From contig WGOE01000013.1 of NCBI GenBank assembly GCA_016124195.1, positions 62,001 to 126,000 of the forward strand: a stretch of 64,000 nucleotides of DNA, written 5' to 3'. The notes under the pieces were generated by a model. The model made no database searches. It worked only from the letters and a program-made list of their open reading frames with translations, and had not been told where the DNA came from. The stretch comes from a bacterium (GTDB taxonomy: Bacteria; Pseudomonadota; Alphaproteobacteria; Rhodobacterales; Rhodobacteraceae). Made by a program: the position numbers and the translations under genes. This document shows, piece after piece, positions 37,596 to 48,733 of the stretch (its first letter is position 1; each line of letters begins with the position of its first letter).

Positions 37596-38314
37596 GCCGG
37601 CCCGGTTCCCGCCAGCCGCAGCCGCGCCGTCAGCGGCAGATGGTCCGAGGCGCGCCGCGCCAGCGCGCTGTCATGGATTGCGACATCCGACAGCGCCGCC
37701 TCGATGGTCATCATCCGGTCCAGCGCCAAGATGGGACGGCGCGATGGAAAGCTTGGCCGCGGCGGGGCCAGCGTGAAATGCCGCCCCAACAGCTTCAGGG
37801 ACGCGCCGCCCCGGCGCCATTCGTTCAGATCGCCCATCAATAGCGTCGGCCGCGCCTCCAGCCCTGCGACCTTTTCGATCAGCGCCCGCGCCTGCGCCAG
37901 ACGCGACGACCCCAGAAGGCCCAGATGCGCGTTCACGATCCGCAGGGGCTGCCCCTCGATCTCGATATCCGTGACCATGGCGCCGCGCGGCTCGAAACCC
38001 GGCAGCACCAGCCGGTGGACCTCTTGCACCAGCGCGTTGCGCACCATCAACAGATTGCCGTGCCAGCCATGCGCCGGCCCCGCCGTCTGCAGCCCGACCG
38101 GGATCAGCCCCAGATCATGGCGCAGCCGTTCAAGGTCCAGCAACCCGCTGCGGGTGCCATAGCGGGTGTCCACCTCTTGCAGGGCCAGGATATCGGCACC
38201 GATCTCGGCGATGACGGCAGAGGTGCGCGCCAGATCGCGCCGGCGGTCGGTGCCCACGCCCTTGTGAATGTTCCACGAGGCAACGGCAAGCTCGCGAGGG
38301 GACGTCATCGGCAC
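37592..38314 (-). CDS. Endonuclease/exonuclease/phosphatase family hydrolase
   Basis: This is a 240-residue Mg-dependent phosphoesterase of the EEP fold. The catalytic signposts are present in order: SWNIHKGVGTD, LALQEVDTRYG, LLMGDLNEWRRGG and a final SDHLPLTA. Substrate type (nucleic acid, phospholipid or sphingolipid) cannot be told. Translation with the phospholipase D-like gene is coupled by a four-base overlap, which favours a lipid or phosphodiester substrate. The start is placed at GTG 38314, six bases after AGGAAGG. ATG codons at 38308 and 38374 are alternatives. Confidence 0.78.
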   Translation of the reverse strand: MPMTSPRELAVASWNIHKGVGTDRRRDLARTSAVIAEIGADILALQEVDTRYGTRSGLLDLERLRHDLGLIPVGLQTAGPAHGWHGNLLMVRNALVQEVHRLVLPGFEPRGAMVTDIEIEGQPLRIVNAHLGLLGSSRLAQARALIEKVAGLEARPTLLMGDLNEWRRGGASLKLLGRHFTLAPPRPSFPSRRPILALDRMMTIEAALSDVAIHDSALARRASDHLPLTARLRLAGTGPA

Positions 38315-38420
38315 CGCGATCCTTCCTGCAGGCCCGGACAGGCGGGGCCGAAAGTTGCTGTCATCCGCCATCATATAGGCGAAATCCGGCCCGGTACCAC
38401 CCGCACCGCGGCGTCAGGGG

Positions 38421-39287
38421 TCAGGCCTCCAGCGATTTGCGGATCTTCATCAACTCGGCCCGGCGCTCGGGGCTGACCATGGGGTAGCGCATGTCCAGGC
38501 TGTCGAATGTATCCAGCAGGATCTGCGAGACGATCAGCCGCGCGGTAACCTTGTCATCGGCGGGCACCACATACCACGGCGCCTCGACCGTGCTGGTTGC
38601 CGCGATGCAGGCCTGGTAGGCGGCCTGATAGGCGTCCCAGAAGCCGCGTTCGACCATGTCGGACTCGGTGAATTTCCAGTTCTTGGTCGGATCGTCGATC
38701 CGGTCCAGAAAGCGCTTGCGCTGTTCGTCCTTGGACAGGTGGAGGAAGATCTTGACCACCCGGGTGCCGTTGTCGTGCAGGTGGCGCTCCAGCCCGATGA
38801 TCGACCGGTAGCGGCCCTGCCAGAAGGCTTCGGCCTGCCCGACAGGCTCGGCCAGCGCCTCGGCCTGCAACAGGTCCGGGTGGACGCGCACGATCAGCAC
38901 CTCTTCATAGTATGACCGGTTGAAGATGCCGATGCGCCCGCGTTCAGGCAGATCGCGCGTGGTGCGCCACAGGAAATCGTGCTGCAGTTCATTGGCCGAG
39001 GGGTGCTGATAGCTGAAGACCTGGCAGCCCTGCGGATTGACGCCCGACAGCACATGCCGGATCGCGCCATCCTTGCCCGCGGCATCCATCGCCTGAAAGA
39101 TCAACAGGATCGCATGCCGGTTGGCGGCATATTGCAGGCGCTGGCATTCATCCAGACGCTTGACGTGGTGCTCCAGCAGCTTGTCTTCGTCATGCTTGGA
39201 GGCGCAGATCGGGTCGATCCGCGTCGGGTGCCGGGCCAGATCGAAGGGCTTGCCCGGCGTCGCGATGAAGGCGGCGCTATCCAACAT
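38421..39287 (-). CDS. PPK2-family polyphosphate kinase
   Basis: This 288-residue polyphosphate kinase 2 transfers phosphate between polyphosphate and nucleotides. The Walker A-like loop [16 protein letters not shown] lies near residue 65 and the Walker B-like [12 protein letters not shown] near residue 122, followed by the family helix [15 protein letters not shown]. The PPK2 subclass (AMP- or ADP-phosphorylating) is not decided. The start at ATG 39287 overlaps the upstream SpoIIAA-like gene by 11 bases. An open extension of 17 codons upstream is not family sequence. Confidence 0.87.
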   Translation of the reverse strand: MLDSAAFIATPGKPFDLARHPTRIDPICASKHDEDKLLEHHVKRLDECQRLQYAANRHAILLIFQAMDAAGKDGAIRHVLSGVNPQGCQVFSYQHPSANELQHDFLWRTTRDLPERGRIGIFNRSYYEEVLIVRVHPDLLQAEALAEPVGQAEAFWQGRYRSIIGLERHLHDNGTRVVKIFLHLSKDEQRKRFLDRIDDPTKNWKFTESDMVERGFWDAYQAAYQACIAATSTVEAPWYVVPADDKVTARLIVSQILLDTFDSLDMRYPMVSPERRAELMKIRKSLEA

Positions 39288-39651
39288 GGGCGCCCTCGGC
39301 GATCCAGGCCCGCGCCTTTTCGAGATCGTGGAGCGCAAAGACCTTCACCTCGCCATGAAAGAAGGGCCGAAAGACCGTGACAATCGCATTCAGCGCGCCA
39401 TGGTCCGAGACGAAGGCGATCCGGCTGAAATCATGCAGATGGCGCTGGCCGAAGCGCGCGTCATCCGCCATGGCCCGCAGATCGAAACCGGCAAAGCCCG
39501 CCCCTAGCACGTAAAGCATGCGAACCGGCCCCTTGCCCATCATCGCCTCGGCTCGTGGGATCAGCCAGTCGCGGTAATCGGCGTGACTGACCTCTCCCGT
39601 GGCTTCGACGGCCAGGACATCGGCTGGCAGACCCTCGATTTGGCGAAACAT
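39277..39651 (-). CDS. SpoIIAA-like (STAS/SEC14-fold) protein
   Basis: This small cytoplasmic protein of 124 residues belongs to the SpoIIAA-like family (once DUF3478), with a typical opening [24 protein letters not shown] and end [19 protein letters not shown]. Members are thought to bind a lipid or hydrophobic ligand; function is not known. It overlaps PPK2 by 11 bases and is its upstream partner in a two-gene unit. Its promoter should lie in the 187-base gap before it (39652-39838), in which I see an AT-rich patch near 39765-39785 but no clear motif. Confidence 0.78.
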   Translation of the reverse strand: MFRQIEGLPADVLAVEATGEVSHADYRDWLIPRAEAMMGKGPVRMLYVLGAGFAGFDLRAMADDARFGQRHLHDFSRIAFVSDHGALNAIVTVFRPFFHGEVKVFALHDLEKARAWIAEGAHVG

Positions 39652-39838
39652 GGTGCGTCTCCTTCAGGGTTGGATCCGGGGTGGGGCCTGCGATCGTCCC
39701 TTTCACTGGCCGGGGGCGCAGCCCTGCAGCCTATCGGGCGCGCAATTCGTCCCCGCCTCTTGTTTCAGACTAACAGAAAAACGCATCGGCGGCCACGGCG
39801 GCAGGGTCAGGGTGGCCCGCAAACCGGCTTTTCATGGC

Positions 39839-41200
39839 CTAGCCCGCCACCTCCGGCGTCAGGATCGAGGGATCGCGCCGCGCCGCATCGGCATAAAGCG
39901 CCGCCGCCGCCGCCGAGAACAGACGGGCCGCGACGGTATCGGCCCGGCTCGACAGGATCACCGGCACCCGCGCCCCCACCACGACGCCGGCCATCGCGGC
40001 ATCCGACATGAAGCTGAGGTTCTTGTAGACCATGTTGCCGGCCTCGATCGTGGGCACCAGCAGCACATCGGCCAATCCCACCACGGGCGACCGGATGCCC
40101 TTGATCCGCGCCGCACCCGCATCGACGGCAGCGTCCAGATCCAGCGGGCCGTCGACGATGCCGCCCACGATCTGGCCCCGGTCGGCCATCTTGGCCAAGG
40201 CGGCGCCATCCAGCGTGGCCTGCATGCTGGTCTCGACCGTCTCGACCGCCGCCAGCACGGCAACCCGCGGCAGGCCGATGCCCAGCGCGCGGGCAAAGCC
40301 GATGGCGTTCTGGCAGATGTCGCGCTTCTGGTTGGTGTCGGGTGCTATGTTGAGCGCGACATCCGTCACGATGAACTGGCGCGCATAGGTTGGGACCGAC
40401 ATCAGCGCGCAATGGCTGAGCGTCCGGGCCACCCGCAGCCGGGATTCCTTTTGCAGGATGGCATGCAGGAACTGGCCGGTGTGCAGGCTGCCCTTCATCA
40501 GGGCGCCCAGATCGCCCGCGCCCGCCGCCACAGCGGCCTTCATCGCCGCATCCTCCGGCCCGTCGCAGGCCACGATCCGGCAGCCCGACAGGTCGAGCCC
40601 GGCCTGATCGGCCAGACGCCTTATCGTGTCGGCCGGCCCGTAAAGCGCGGGCAGGATCAGGCCTTCGGCCGCCGCCGCGACCGCGCCGCCCAGCGCATCG
40701 ACGCTGCAGGGATAGACCACGCCGGTCAGCATCGGCTCGAGGCTCTTGCAGCGGTGGACCAGCCCGTCCAGCCGGTGGTCGGCAAAGTCGATGGTCTGGC
40801 GCGCGGTCGGGGCCAGCACCTCAAGCGTCGCGGTGGCAAGGGTCTGGCCCGCCGCATCGACGCAGGTGGCCTGCAGCACCACAACACCGCCCTGCCGCTT
40901 TTCGCTCAGGACCAGCCGCAGCGTCACCTCGGCACCCAGGGGCAACGCCGCCTTGACCCGCACGGTCGAGGACAGGATCGAACTGCCCGGCCCCGGCAGC
41001 ACCGATCCGACCGCCGCCGCCAGCAGGGCCGAAACGATGCCCACCGCGTCGCGGTTCTGTCCCGCGGCCGAGGCACCTTCGGCATTGCCGAAGACGGCAT
41101 CCCAGGCCCGCACGTCGCCGGCCCGCAAGGTCCGGGTGACCGAGGCTTCGAGGCCAAGGCCAAGCTCTTCAAAGGTCTTGTTGACAAGATGCACGATCAC
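39839..41200 (-). CDS. MaoC-like/phosphate acyltransferase fusion (Pta/Ptb family)
   Basis: This 453-residue protein has an N-terminal MaoC-type hotdog domain (about residues 1-135) fused to a phosphate acetyl/butyryltransferase domain (about 150-450; SDAAMAGVVVGARVPVILSSRAD at the end). The Pta domain would interconvert acyl-CoA and acyl-phosphate. The hotdog segment that in active hydratases reads D-x-x-NP-x-H is here replaced by FGNAEGASAAGQNRDAVG, so hydratase activity is doubtful. The GTG at 41200 has AGGAG five bases upstream. No acetate or butyrate kinase gene is adjacent. It follows the ATP synthase gamma gene by 83 bases on the same strand. Confidence 0.82.
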   Translation of the reverse strand: MIVHLVNKTFEELGLGLEASVTRTLRAGDVRAWDAVFGNAEGASAAGQNRDAVGIVSALLAAAVGSVLPGPGSSILSSTVRVKAALPLGAEVTLRLVLSEKRQGGVVVLQATCVDAAGQTLATATLEVLAPTARQTIDFADHRLDGLVHRCKSLEPMLTGVVYPCSVDALGGAVAAAAEGLILPALYGPADTIRRLADQAGLDLSGCRIVACDGPEDAAMKAAVAAGAGDLGALMKGSLHTGQFLHAILQKESRLRVARTLSHCALMSVPTYARQFIVTDVALNIAPDTNQKRDICQNAIGFARALGIGLPRVAVLAAVETVETSMQATLDGAALAKMADRGQIVGGIVDGPLDLDAAVDAGAARIKGIRSPVVGLADVLLVPTIEAGNMVYKNLSFMSDAAMAGVVVGARVPVILSSRADTVAARLFSAAAAALYADAARRDPSILTPEVAG

Positions 41201-41283
41201 TCTCGCTCCTGTGGTAATGGATCTGGGTTTACCCCCGGTACGGTCGGAAAGATGGTGCACCGCAGCGGGGGCCACGCCATGGT

Positions 41284-42174
41284 TCAGCCCCCGTCCTGCG
41301 ACAAGGCCTCGAACCCGGCCGAGACGTCGAAAAGCTCTTCGTCGATGCCGGCCTGACGCAGGCGGTGAAACCCGCCGTTCAGCGTGGCCAGAAGGTCGTC
41401 GATATTCTTGTCGGCGCGCTGCATGGCGGCAAGCCGGCTGGCGTTTTCGCTGGCCAGCGATTCCGCGCAGGCCCGGAACAGCGAGACGAACAGATATTCC
41501 CGGATCAGGGCCTTCAAAGTCAGGAAGGTGTCGCCCAGAACTTCCGGCAGGGCCCTGCCGGGCCATGTCACCGCCAGCGCCCCGGCCCGCCATCTGGCAT
41601 CCAGCGGCAAGAGGCGCTGCGACACCGGCGCATAACCCGCACCAGAAGTGGGACGGTTGTAGAAAAGAAGCAGTTCGGCCACGGCGCCGCCCGGCAGGCG
41701 GTTTTCGGACTCGGTCAGGATCTTGCCGATGAGGGGTGCAATGGCGTGCACCGAATTGGGCACGGCAAAGACCCCTGCCGCGGTCATACCGGCATCGGAA
41801 AGGCGCCCCGTCACACGCTCTCCCACCGCCCAGAGGCGCGCTGGCGCCGCCCGCTGCCCAAGGGCCGCGATGGCGAAGTCCGCGACCTCGTCGTTGAAGC
41901 GGCCGACCAGCCCCTGATCCGACCCGAAGATCACCGCCTCGACCGGCACGTCGCGGGCCGCACCCGCCCCGTCCAGCGCGAGGCCGGGCCCAAGCTCGCG
42001 CAGACATTTGCCCAAGGCGAGTTCGACATTGCGGTAGTAGTCGCCCAAGGCCCTTTCGGCCTTTTCATACTGGCCGATATTGGCGGCAGCCATGGCCTTC
42101 ATGGTGCGCACGACCGATTGCAGTTCTGCCGCGCCGCCGATCTGGCGCCGCATCGAGGCGAGGGTGTTGCTCAT
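41284..42174 (-). CDS. atpG: N-ATPase gamma subunit
   Basis: This 296-residue central-stalk subunit couples rotation in the rotor ring to the catalytic head. The N-terminal coiled coil begins [33 protein letters not shown] and the C-terminal helix ends [22 protein letters not shown], as in gamma subunits. It overlaps atpA by four bases and is the last gene of the atpDCQRBEFAG operon. As expected for N-ATPases, the sequence is diverged from housekeeping gamma subunits. Confidence 0.88.
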   Translation of the reverse strand: MSNTLASMRRQIGGAAELQSVVRTMKAMAAANIGQYEKAERALGDYYRNVELALGKCLRELGPGLALDGAGAARDVPVEAVIFGSDQGLVGRFNDEVADFAIAALGQRAAPARLWAVGERVTGRLSDAGMTAAGVFAVPNSVHAIAPLIGKILTESENRLPGGAVAELLLFYNRPTSGAGYAPVSQRLLPLDARWRAGALAVTWPGRALPEVLGDTFLTLKALIREYLFVSLFRACAESLASENASRLAAMQRADKNIDDLLATLNGGFHRLRQAGIDEELFDVSAGFEALSQDGG

Positions 42175-43706
42175 CCCGGGCCTCCCGACTGAAATCCGGC
42201 CAGCGCGGCCTTGCAGAGGGCGATGACCGTGGCGCGATCCTCGGGGCCAAGTGTCGCGCTCTGAAACCTGTTCCGCAGATCCTCGGGCAGCGTTTCGGCG
42301 GCGTCAAGCACGGCCTTCTCCGCCTCGGGCATCCGGTCCAGCGGCACGGCTTCGAACAACCGCGCCGACAGCGCCAGAAGCAGCGCGATCTGCCCTTCGA
42401 CCGAAACCGGGGCGAATTCGGGCTGCTTCAGGCAGGCCCGGATCCTTTCACCATGGGCAATCGTGGCCTTGCTGTCATCGTCCAGCCGGGCACCAAAGCG
42501 GGAAAAACTCTCAAGCTCTTCGAACTGCGCATAGGCGAGCTTGAGGTCGCCCGCCACCGCGCGATAGGCCGCGCGCTGCGCCTTGCCCCCCACGCGCGAG
42601 ACGGATTTGCCCACATCGACCGCCGGCAGCGTGCCCAGTTCGAAAAGCGCCGGCGACAGATAGATCTGCCCGTCGGTGATCGAGATCAGGTTGGTCGGGA
42701 TATAGGCCGAGATGTCCTGCGCCTCGGTTTCAATGATCGGCAGGGCGGTCAGCGAGCCGCCGCCCAGATCGGGGCGCAGGTGGGTCGAGCGTTCCAGAAG
42801 ACGCGAGTGGATATAGAAGATGTCGCCCGGAAAAGCCTCGCGCCCCGGAGGCCGTCGCAACAGCAGGGACAATTCGCGATAGGCCCGCGCGTGCTGCGTC
42901 AGGTCGTCATAGACGATCAGCACGTCGCGCCCCTTGGCCATGAAAGCCTCGGCAATCGAGGTGGCGGCATAGGGGGCGATATAGGTCAGGCCGGGCGCGT
43001 TGTTGCCTTCGGTCACGACGATGACGGAATGCTCCATCGCCCCCCTTTCGCGCAGCACGGCCACGGTCTTGGCTACGGCCGAGGCGCGCTGGCCGATGGC
43101 GCAATAGATGCAGATCACGTCCTGCCCGCGCTGGTTCAGGATCGCATCGACCGCGAGGGCGGTCTTGCCGGTCTGCCGGTCGCCCAGGATCAACTCGCGC
43201 TGGCCGCGCCCGATCGGGATCAGCGCGTCGATCACCTTGATGCCGGTTTGCAGCGGCAGGGTGACCGGGGCGCGGTCCATGATCGCGGCGGCCGGGCGTT
43301 CGACCGGCAGGCGCTGGTCGGTGTTCAGCGGGCCGCCCCCGTCCAGCGGTTGGCCCAATGGGTCGATGACCCGGCCCAGAAGCGCCTCGCCCACCGCCAC
43401 ATCCATGACCCGGCCGGTGCGCGTGACCTCGTCGCCGGCGTGCAGATGGGCATAATCGCCCAGAAGCACCACGCCGATTTCGGTTTCATCGACGTTGAAG
43501 GCCAGCCCCAGCGCCCCGCCCGGAAAACGCAGCACCTCTTGCGAGCCGACACCCGGCAAGCCGGACACCTTGGCTATCCCGGTCGATACGCTGGTGATCG
43601 TGCCAACCTCCTGCGGCTGCAACCGCGCATCGAAGGCTTCGCGGGCAGAGCCGATATCGGCAAACAGCCTGTCGAACAGGGCCTGCAGGGGGGCGGTCCG
43701 AGCCAT
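42171..43706 (-). CDS. atpA: N-ATPase alpha subunit
   Basis: This is the 511-residue non-catalytic nucleotide-binding subunit. The P-loop [15 protein letters not shown] lies near residue 170, and [43 protein letters not shown] is the highly conserved alpha block. The ATG at 43706 is chosen over a GTG two codons earlier because of ribosome-site spacing; it begins two bases after the atpF stop. It belongs to a second, N-type ATPase rather than a housekeeping operon, because of the gene order and the absence of atpH (delta). Confidence 0.92.
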   Translation of the reverse strand: MARTAPLQALFDRLFADIGSAREAFDARLQPQEVGTITSVSTGIAKVSGLPGVGSQEVLRFPGGALGLAFNVDETEIGVVLLGDYAHLHAGDEVTRTGRVMDVAVGEALLGRVIDPLGQPLDGGGPLNTDQRLPVERPAAAIMDRAPVTLPLQTGIKVIDALIPIGRGQRELILGDRQTGKTALAVDAILNQRGQDVICIYCAIGQRASAVAKTVAVLRERGAMEHSVIVVTEGNNAPGLTYIAPYAATSIAEAFMAKGRDVLIVYDDLTQHARAYRELSLLLRRPPGREAFPGDIFYIHSRLLERSTHLRPDLGGGSLTALPIIETEAQDISAYIPTNLISITDGQIYLSPALFELGTLPAVDVGKSVSRVGGKAQRAAYRAVAGDLKLAYAQFEELESFSRFGARLDDDSKATIAHGERIRACLKQPEFAPVSVEGQIALLLALSARLFEAVPLDRMPEAEKAVLDAAETLPEDLRNRFQSATLGPEDRATVIALCKAALAGFQSGGPG

Positions 43707-43708
43707 GG

Positions 43709-44518
43709 TCACGCCCCTGCCGCCTTGCGGATCTGGGGCACGGCCTCGGCATCGGGCCGATCCCGGGCTTTGATCACCTCTTCGACCTGCGCCGCCAGCC
43801 CGGACAGATAGGCCGCGATATTCCAGGCCAGTTTCTGGCCGCCGACGCCAAGCTCGATCCCGCTGACCAGATCGGGGGCGACCTCAAAGGTCAGTGCGGC
43901 CTTGGTGGACAGCGCCTCTTGCAGGGCGGATTGCAGCGCGGCCTGTTGCGGCCCGGTCAGATCGAAGGCGCTGCGCACCAGGATCGCCGCGTCGCCGGCC
44001 CGCGCGGCTTCGGTCAGGGCGGTCTTGGCGCCTGCCTCCAGTTCGGTCAGGCGCTGGAGAAAGACCGCGCAGACCCGGTCCTGCAGGCTGACATCCGCCA
44101 GATCGGTCAGCGCCTTGCCGGCAATGGCGAAGACCTCGTCCTGGGCGCGGCGGGTCAGCGCCTGGCTCAACCCCTCGGCCTCGGTTTGCAGGGCCCTGGC
44201 ACGGCGGGCGGTCAGCGTATCGGCCGCGGCCTGAGCCTCGGCCAAGAGGCGCTGGCGTTCGCCGGCCGCCTCTGCCGCCACCTTTTGCAGCCGCTCGGCG
44301 CGGTCCTGATCGAAGGCCTCGGTCTTCTTGCGCAAATCCGCGCGCGCGGCTTCGGCCGCGGTCCTGATCGCATCGGCATCGGCGCGTTCCTTGGCGATGC
44401 GTGCCTCGCGGGCGTCAACGGCCTTCAGGATCGGCTTGTAGAGAAAGCGTTTGAGCAGCCATACCAGGATCAGGAAATTGACGACCTGCGCCGCGACCGT
44501 GAACCAATCGATCGGCAT
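43709..44518 (-). CDS. atpF: N-ATPase b subunit, apparently fused to a delta-like C-terminal domain
   Basis: This 269-residue stator subunit is much longer than a normal b (about 160). Residues 1-30 form a membrane anchor ([21 protein letters not shown]). About residues 35-150 form a long charged coiled coil. The last 90 residues (from [21 protein letters not shown] to [19 protein letters not shown]) look like the C-terminal domain of the delta subunit. No separate atpH exists in this operon. The fusion would supply the delta function of holding the stator to the head. The delta match is by eye and needs profile confirmation. Confidence 0.85.
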   Translation of the reverse strand: MPIDWFTVAAQVVNFLILVWLLKRFLYKPILKAVDAREARIAKERADADAIRTAAEAARADLRKKTEAFDQDRAERLQKVAAEAAGERQRLLAEAQAAADTLTARRARALQTEAEGLSQALTRRAQDEVFAIAGKALTDLADVSLQDRVCAVFLQRLTELEAGAKTALTEAARAGDAAILVRSAFDLTGPQQAALQSALQEALSTKAALTFEVAPDLVSGIELGVGGQKLAWNIAAYLSGLAAQVEEVIKARDRPDAEAVPQIRKAAGA

Positions 44519-44521
44519 GGC

Positions 44522-44803
44522 CTAATGCCCCGCCGCCGCCGCGATGGCCGAATTCCAGAACGGATTGGCAAAGATCAGGATCATCGAGACGACGAAGCAA
44601 TAGATCGCCACCGATTCCACCATGGCCAGGCCCACGAACAGCGTGCGCGTGATGGTCGAGGCCGCATCGGGCTGTTGCGCGATGGCGGTCAGCGCCGTGG
44701 CCACGGCCCGCCCCTCGCCAAAGGCCGGGCCGATGCTGCCGATGGCAATCGTCAGACCTGCCGTGATGATCGAGGCGATGGCGATGAGGGTCGCACTGTC
44801 CAT
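44522..44803 (-). CDS. atpE: N-ATPase rotor ring c subunit with two glutamates
   Basis: This 93-residue double-helix proteolipid forms the ion-translocating rotor. The usual ion-site carboxylate on helix 2 is E63 (AMVESVAIYC), followed by S64 and Y68 as in sodium-type sites. Helix 1 carries a second glutamate, E30 (GPAFGEG), at the place where sodium rings have glutamine. The polar loop is AQQPDAA. Such double-carboxylate c subunits are a feature described for N-ATPase rotors, whose ion (proton or sodium) is debated. Length is a little above a standard c subunit. Confidence 0.9.
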   Translation of the reverse strand: MDSATLIAIASIITAGLTIAIGSIGPAFGEGRAVATALTAIAQQPDAASTITRTLFVGLAMVESVAIYCFVVSMILIFANPFWNSAIAAAAGH

Positions 44804-44824
44804 GGCGGATGTCCTTCTTGGCTG

Positions 44825-45508
44825 TCAGGGGGTTGTCGGAGGGTCCTGCACGCGCGTGGCCGAGGCGATGTAGACCGTGGCGAGGATGCTGAAGATATAG
44901 GCCTGCACCATGCCGGTGAGCAGGCCCAACACGCTGAGCGCGATGGGAAAGACAAAGGGCGTGATGGTCAGCAGGATGCCCAGGATCATCGACCCGCTCA
45001 TCATGTTGCCGAACAGGCGCACGGCCAGCGCCAGCGTGCGCGACAGATCGGATATGATATTGAAGGGCAGCATGATCACCGTCGGCTCCAGATAGGATTT
45101 GAGGTAACCGCCCACCCCCCTTTCGGCGATGCCGTAGAAGGGCACCGCGACAAAGACGCTCAGCGCCAGCGCCACGGTGGTCGACAGCGAAGCGGTCGGC
45201 GGCTCGAATCCCGGGACGACCGAACTCAGCGCAGAGGTCGCGACGAAGAGAAACAGCGTCCCGATGAAGCCCACGTAGGTTTGCGGATGTTTCAGGCCGA
45301 CCTCGGCGATCTGCGCCTCGATGCCGGTGACGAGGATTTCCAGCAGGTTCTGCCAACGCGACCGCATCATCCCGGTGGACAGGCGCCGCGTGATCAGGGT
45401 CGAGACGACGACCAGCACCGCCATCAGCACCCAGGTGAAGACGATCGTGCCGTTCAGCCGGGCAAAACCGCTTTGCCAGAATATCATCTGGTCCGGGCTA
45501 AGCCGCAT
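44825..45508 (-). CDS. atpB: N-ATPase a subunit (ion-channel half)
   Basis: This 227-residue membrane subunit has about five to six hydrophobic segments. The stretch NIISDLSRTLALAVRLFGNMMSGSMI contains the conserved arginine and the NMxxG motif that face the c-ring glutamate. It starts at ATG 45508, overlapping atpR by 11 bases. A longer upstream frame runs through atpR and is not family sequence. It works with the c ring for ion translocation. Confidence 0.88.
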   Translation of the reverse strand: MRLSPDQMIFWQSGFARLNGTIVFTWVLMAVLVVVSTLITRRLSTGMMRSRWQNLLEILVTGIEAQIAEVGLKHPQTYVGFIGTLFLFVATSALSSVVPGFEPPTASLSTTVALALSVFVAVPFYGIAERGVGGYLKSYLEPTVIMLPFNIISDLSRTLALAVRLFGNMMSGSMILGILLTITPFVFPIALSVLGLLTGMVQAYIFSILATVYIASATRVQDPPTTP

Positions 45509-45782
45509 GGCGCGCCTCCCCCGCCGTGGCGCGCTGCACGACAAGGCGGGCCAGGGCAAAGCCCACAACCGCCGCCAGCCAGCGCGGCCATGCGGTCCCG
45601 CCGATCAGGTAGAGGCCGTAAAGGGTTAAGGACATGCGCAGGATCAGGCTGCCCGCGAACCACAGCGCCGGCCGGGGCGAGACAAAGCCGCGCCGCACCG
45701 TCCACCAGAGCCCGCCGTAAAAGCCCATGCCCAGCACGGCGCCCGCGCCCATGACCAAAGTCAGTGTCAGAAGGTCAGGCAT
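45498..45782 (-). CDS. atpR: AtpR, accessory membrane protein of N-ATPase
   Basis: This 94-residue membrane protein has about three hydrophobic segments (LTLTLVMGAGAVLGMGFYGGLWW; LILRMSLTLYGLYLIGG; WPRWLAAVVGFALARLV). It matches the AtpR family found only in N-ATPase operons, between atpQ and atpB. The family has a buried arginine and may assist c-ring assembly or interact with the a/c interface; this is from context in the literature, not from the sequence here. ATG 45782 overlaps the atpQ stop by eight bases. Confidence 0.82.
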   Translation of the reverse strand: MPDLLTLTLVMGAGAVLGMGFYGGLWWTVRRGFVSPRPALWFAGSLILRMSLTLYGLYLIGGTAWPRWLAAVVGFALARLVVQRATAGEARHAA

Positions 45783-46147
45783 CGTCCTCCTCCGTCCGGT
45801 CGTGCATGTCACGATCCTGCCGGGCGACCCAATGCCAGGCAATGAAGCAGCCAATGGTCAGCCCGGCCATCAGCAGGGCCAGCGTCCAGGGATGCGCGCC
45901 GGGGTGGTTGCGGTCGATCCAGCCGCCCAGCGCCGCGCCCAGCAGGGCCGGCACCGCGACCGACCAGCCGACCAGCCCCATGACGCCAAGCCCGAACCAG
46001 ACCCCCGGCGCACCGCCCCGCCGTGCCTTGATCTTGCGCGCCGCCTTGCGGCTGACCGCGCCGGAAAACGCAGCATCGGCCCTGTCGGGCTTGGGACTGT
46101 CCAGCTTGGGGTCCGCGGGGTTGGGGTCCGCGGGGTTGGGCGCGTCC

Positions 46148-46155
<8 letters not shown>
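45775..46155 (-). CDS. atpQ: AtpQ, AtpI-like membrane protein of N-ATPase
   Basis: This 126-residue protein has an N-terminal acidic, proline-rich tail and then two membrane segments (VWFGLGVMGLVGWSVAVPALLGAALGGWID; HPWTLALLMAGLTIGCFIAWHWV) of the AtpI / ATPase gene 1 family. It overlaps atpC by eight bases and atpR by eight. The tail includes a doubled NPADP caused by a 15-base tandem DNA repeat (46106-46135). Function is probably ring assembly or Mg/Ca supply, as suggested for AtpI. Confidence 0.83.
46106..46135. repeat. 15-base tandem duplication inside atpQ
   Basis: The 15-base unit TTGGGGTCCGCGGGG occurs twice, head to tail, at 46106-46120 and 46121-46135, with a further partial TTGGG after it. 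It codes the repeated NPADP of the AtpQ N-terminal tail and keeps the reading frame. It is a likely site of length variation between strains. Confidence 0.8.
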
Positions 46156-48023
<1,868 letters not shown>

Positions 48024-48151
48024 TCACGAAAATTTCATCCGAGTGACGGCGGCCCCGGCTCCGCCCCCGCGAAGCCGATCGCTGGCCACCCCGGGTTGAC
48101 ACGGGCCAAGCCGCCAAGTCCAGTGCGACGGACCATTCGCAAGGACACCCC

Positions 48152-48607
48152 ATGACGGAAACCCCGCATACCGAAAGCCCCCAGACCCCGGCCGCAGAGA
48201 TCCACCCCGCGGCCCTGCTTCAGCCGCCCTTCTCGAAGTTCCTGCGGATCAAGGTCGTCTCCGCCACGCCGGACCGGATCGAATCCGAAATGGTTGCCTT
48301 TCCCGAACTGATCAACCGCAACGGCGTGCTGCATGGCGGGGCGATCATGGCGCTGGCCGACAACAACGGCGGCACCGGCGCCTTCACCCGGCTGGCCGAG
48401 GATCAGGGCACCACCACGGTGGAAAGCAAGACCAACTTCTTTCGCGCCATTCCCGCCGGCGATCTGGTGCGGGCCGTTACGATCCCCCTGCACATCGGGC
48501 GCAAGACGACGGTCTGGCAGACCTCGATCTACCGGGGCGATGGCAAGCTCGCGGCCCTGGTGACGCAGACCCAGTTCACCCTGCCGGGCGAACCTGCCCC
48601 GGCGTGA
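48152..48607 (+). CDS. PaaI-type hotdog thioesterase
   Basis: This 151-residue hotdog-fold thioesterase of the 4HBT/PaaI class has the core NRNGVLHGGAIMALADNNGG, with the helix that carries the catalytic acid. Hydrolysis of aromatic or fatty acyl-CoA is likely; the exact substrate is unknown. It is divergent from the ATPase operon and precedes the GH3 gene by 126 bases on the same strand, without obvious functional link. Confidence 0.85.
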   Translation: MTETPHTESPQTPAAEIHPAALLQPPFSKFLRIKVVSATPDRIESEMVAFPELINRNGVLHGGAIMALADNNGGTGAFTRLAEDQGTTTVESKTNFFRAIPAGDLVRAVTIPLHIGRKTTVWQTSIYRGDGKLAALVTQTQFTLPGEPAPA

Positions 48608-48733
48608 CCCGCGGCGGGGGTTCAAATACACCTTACGAGGCCGCCTTCAAACGGCTATGGTCCTGAAAACAGGCGCTTGCAGCGACCCACGGCACCCGCA
48701 GCACCGCCCCTTCGCCAGATACAGGAACGGCCC

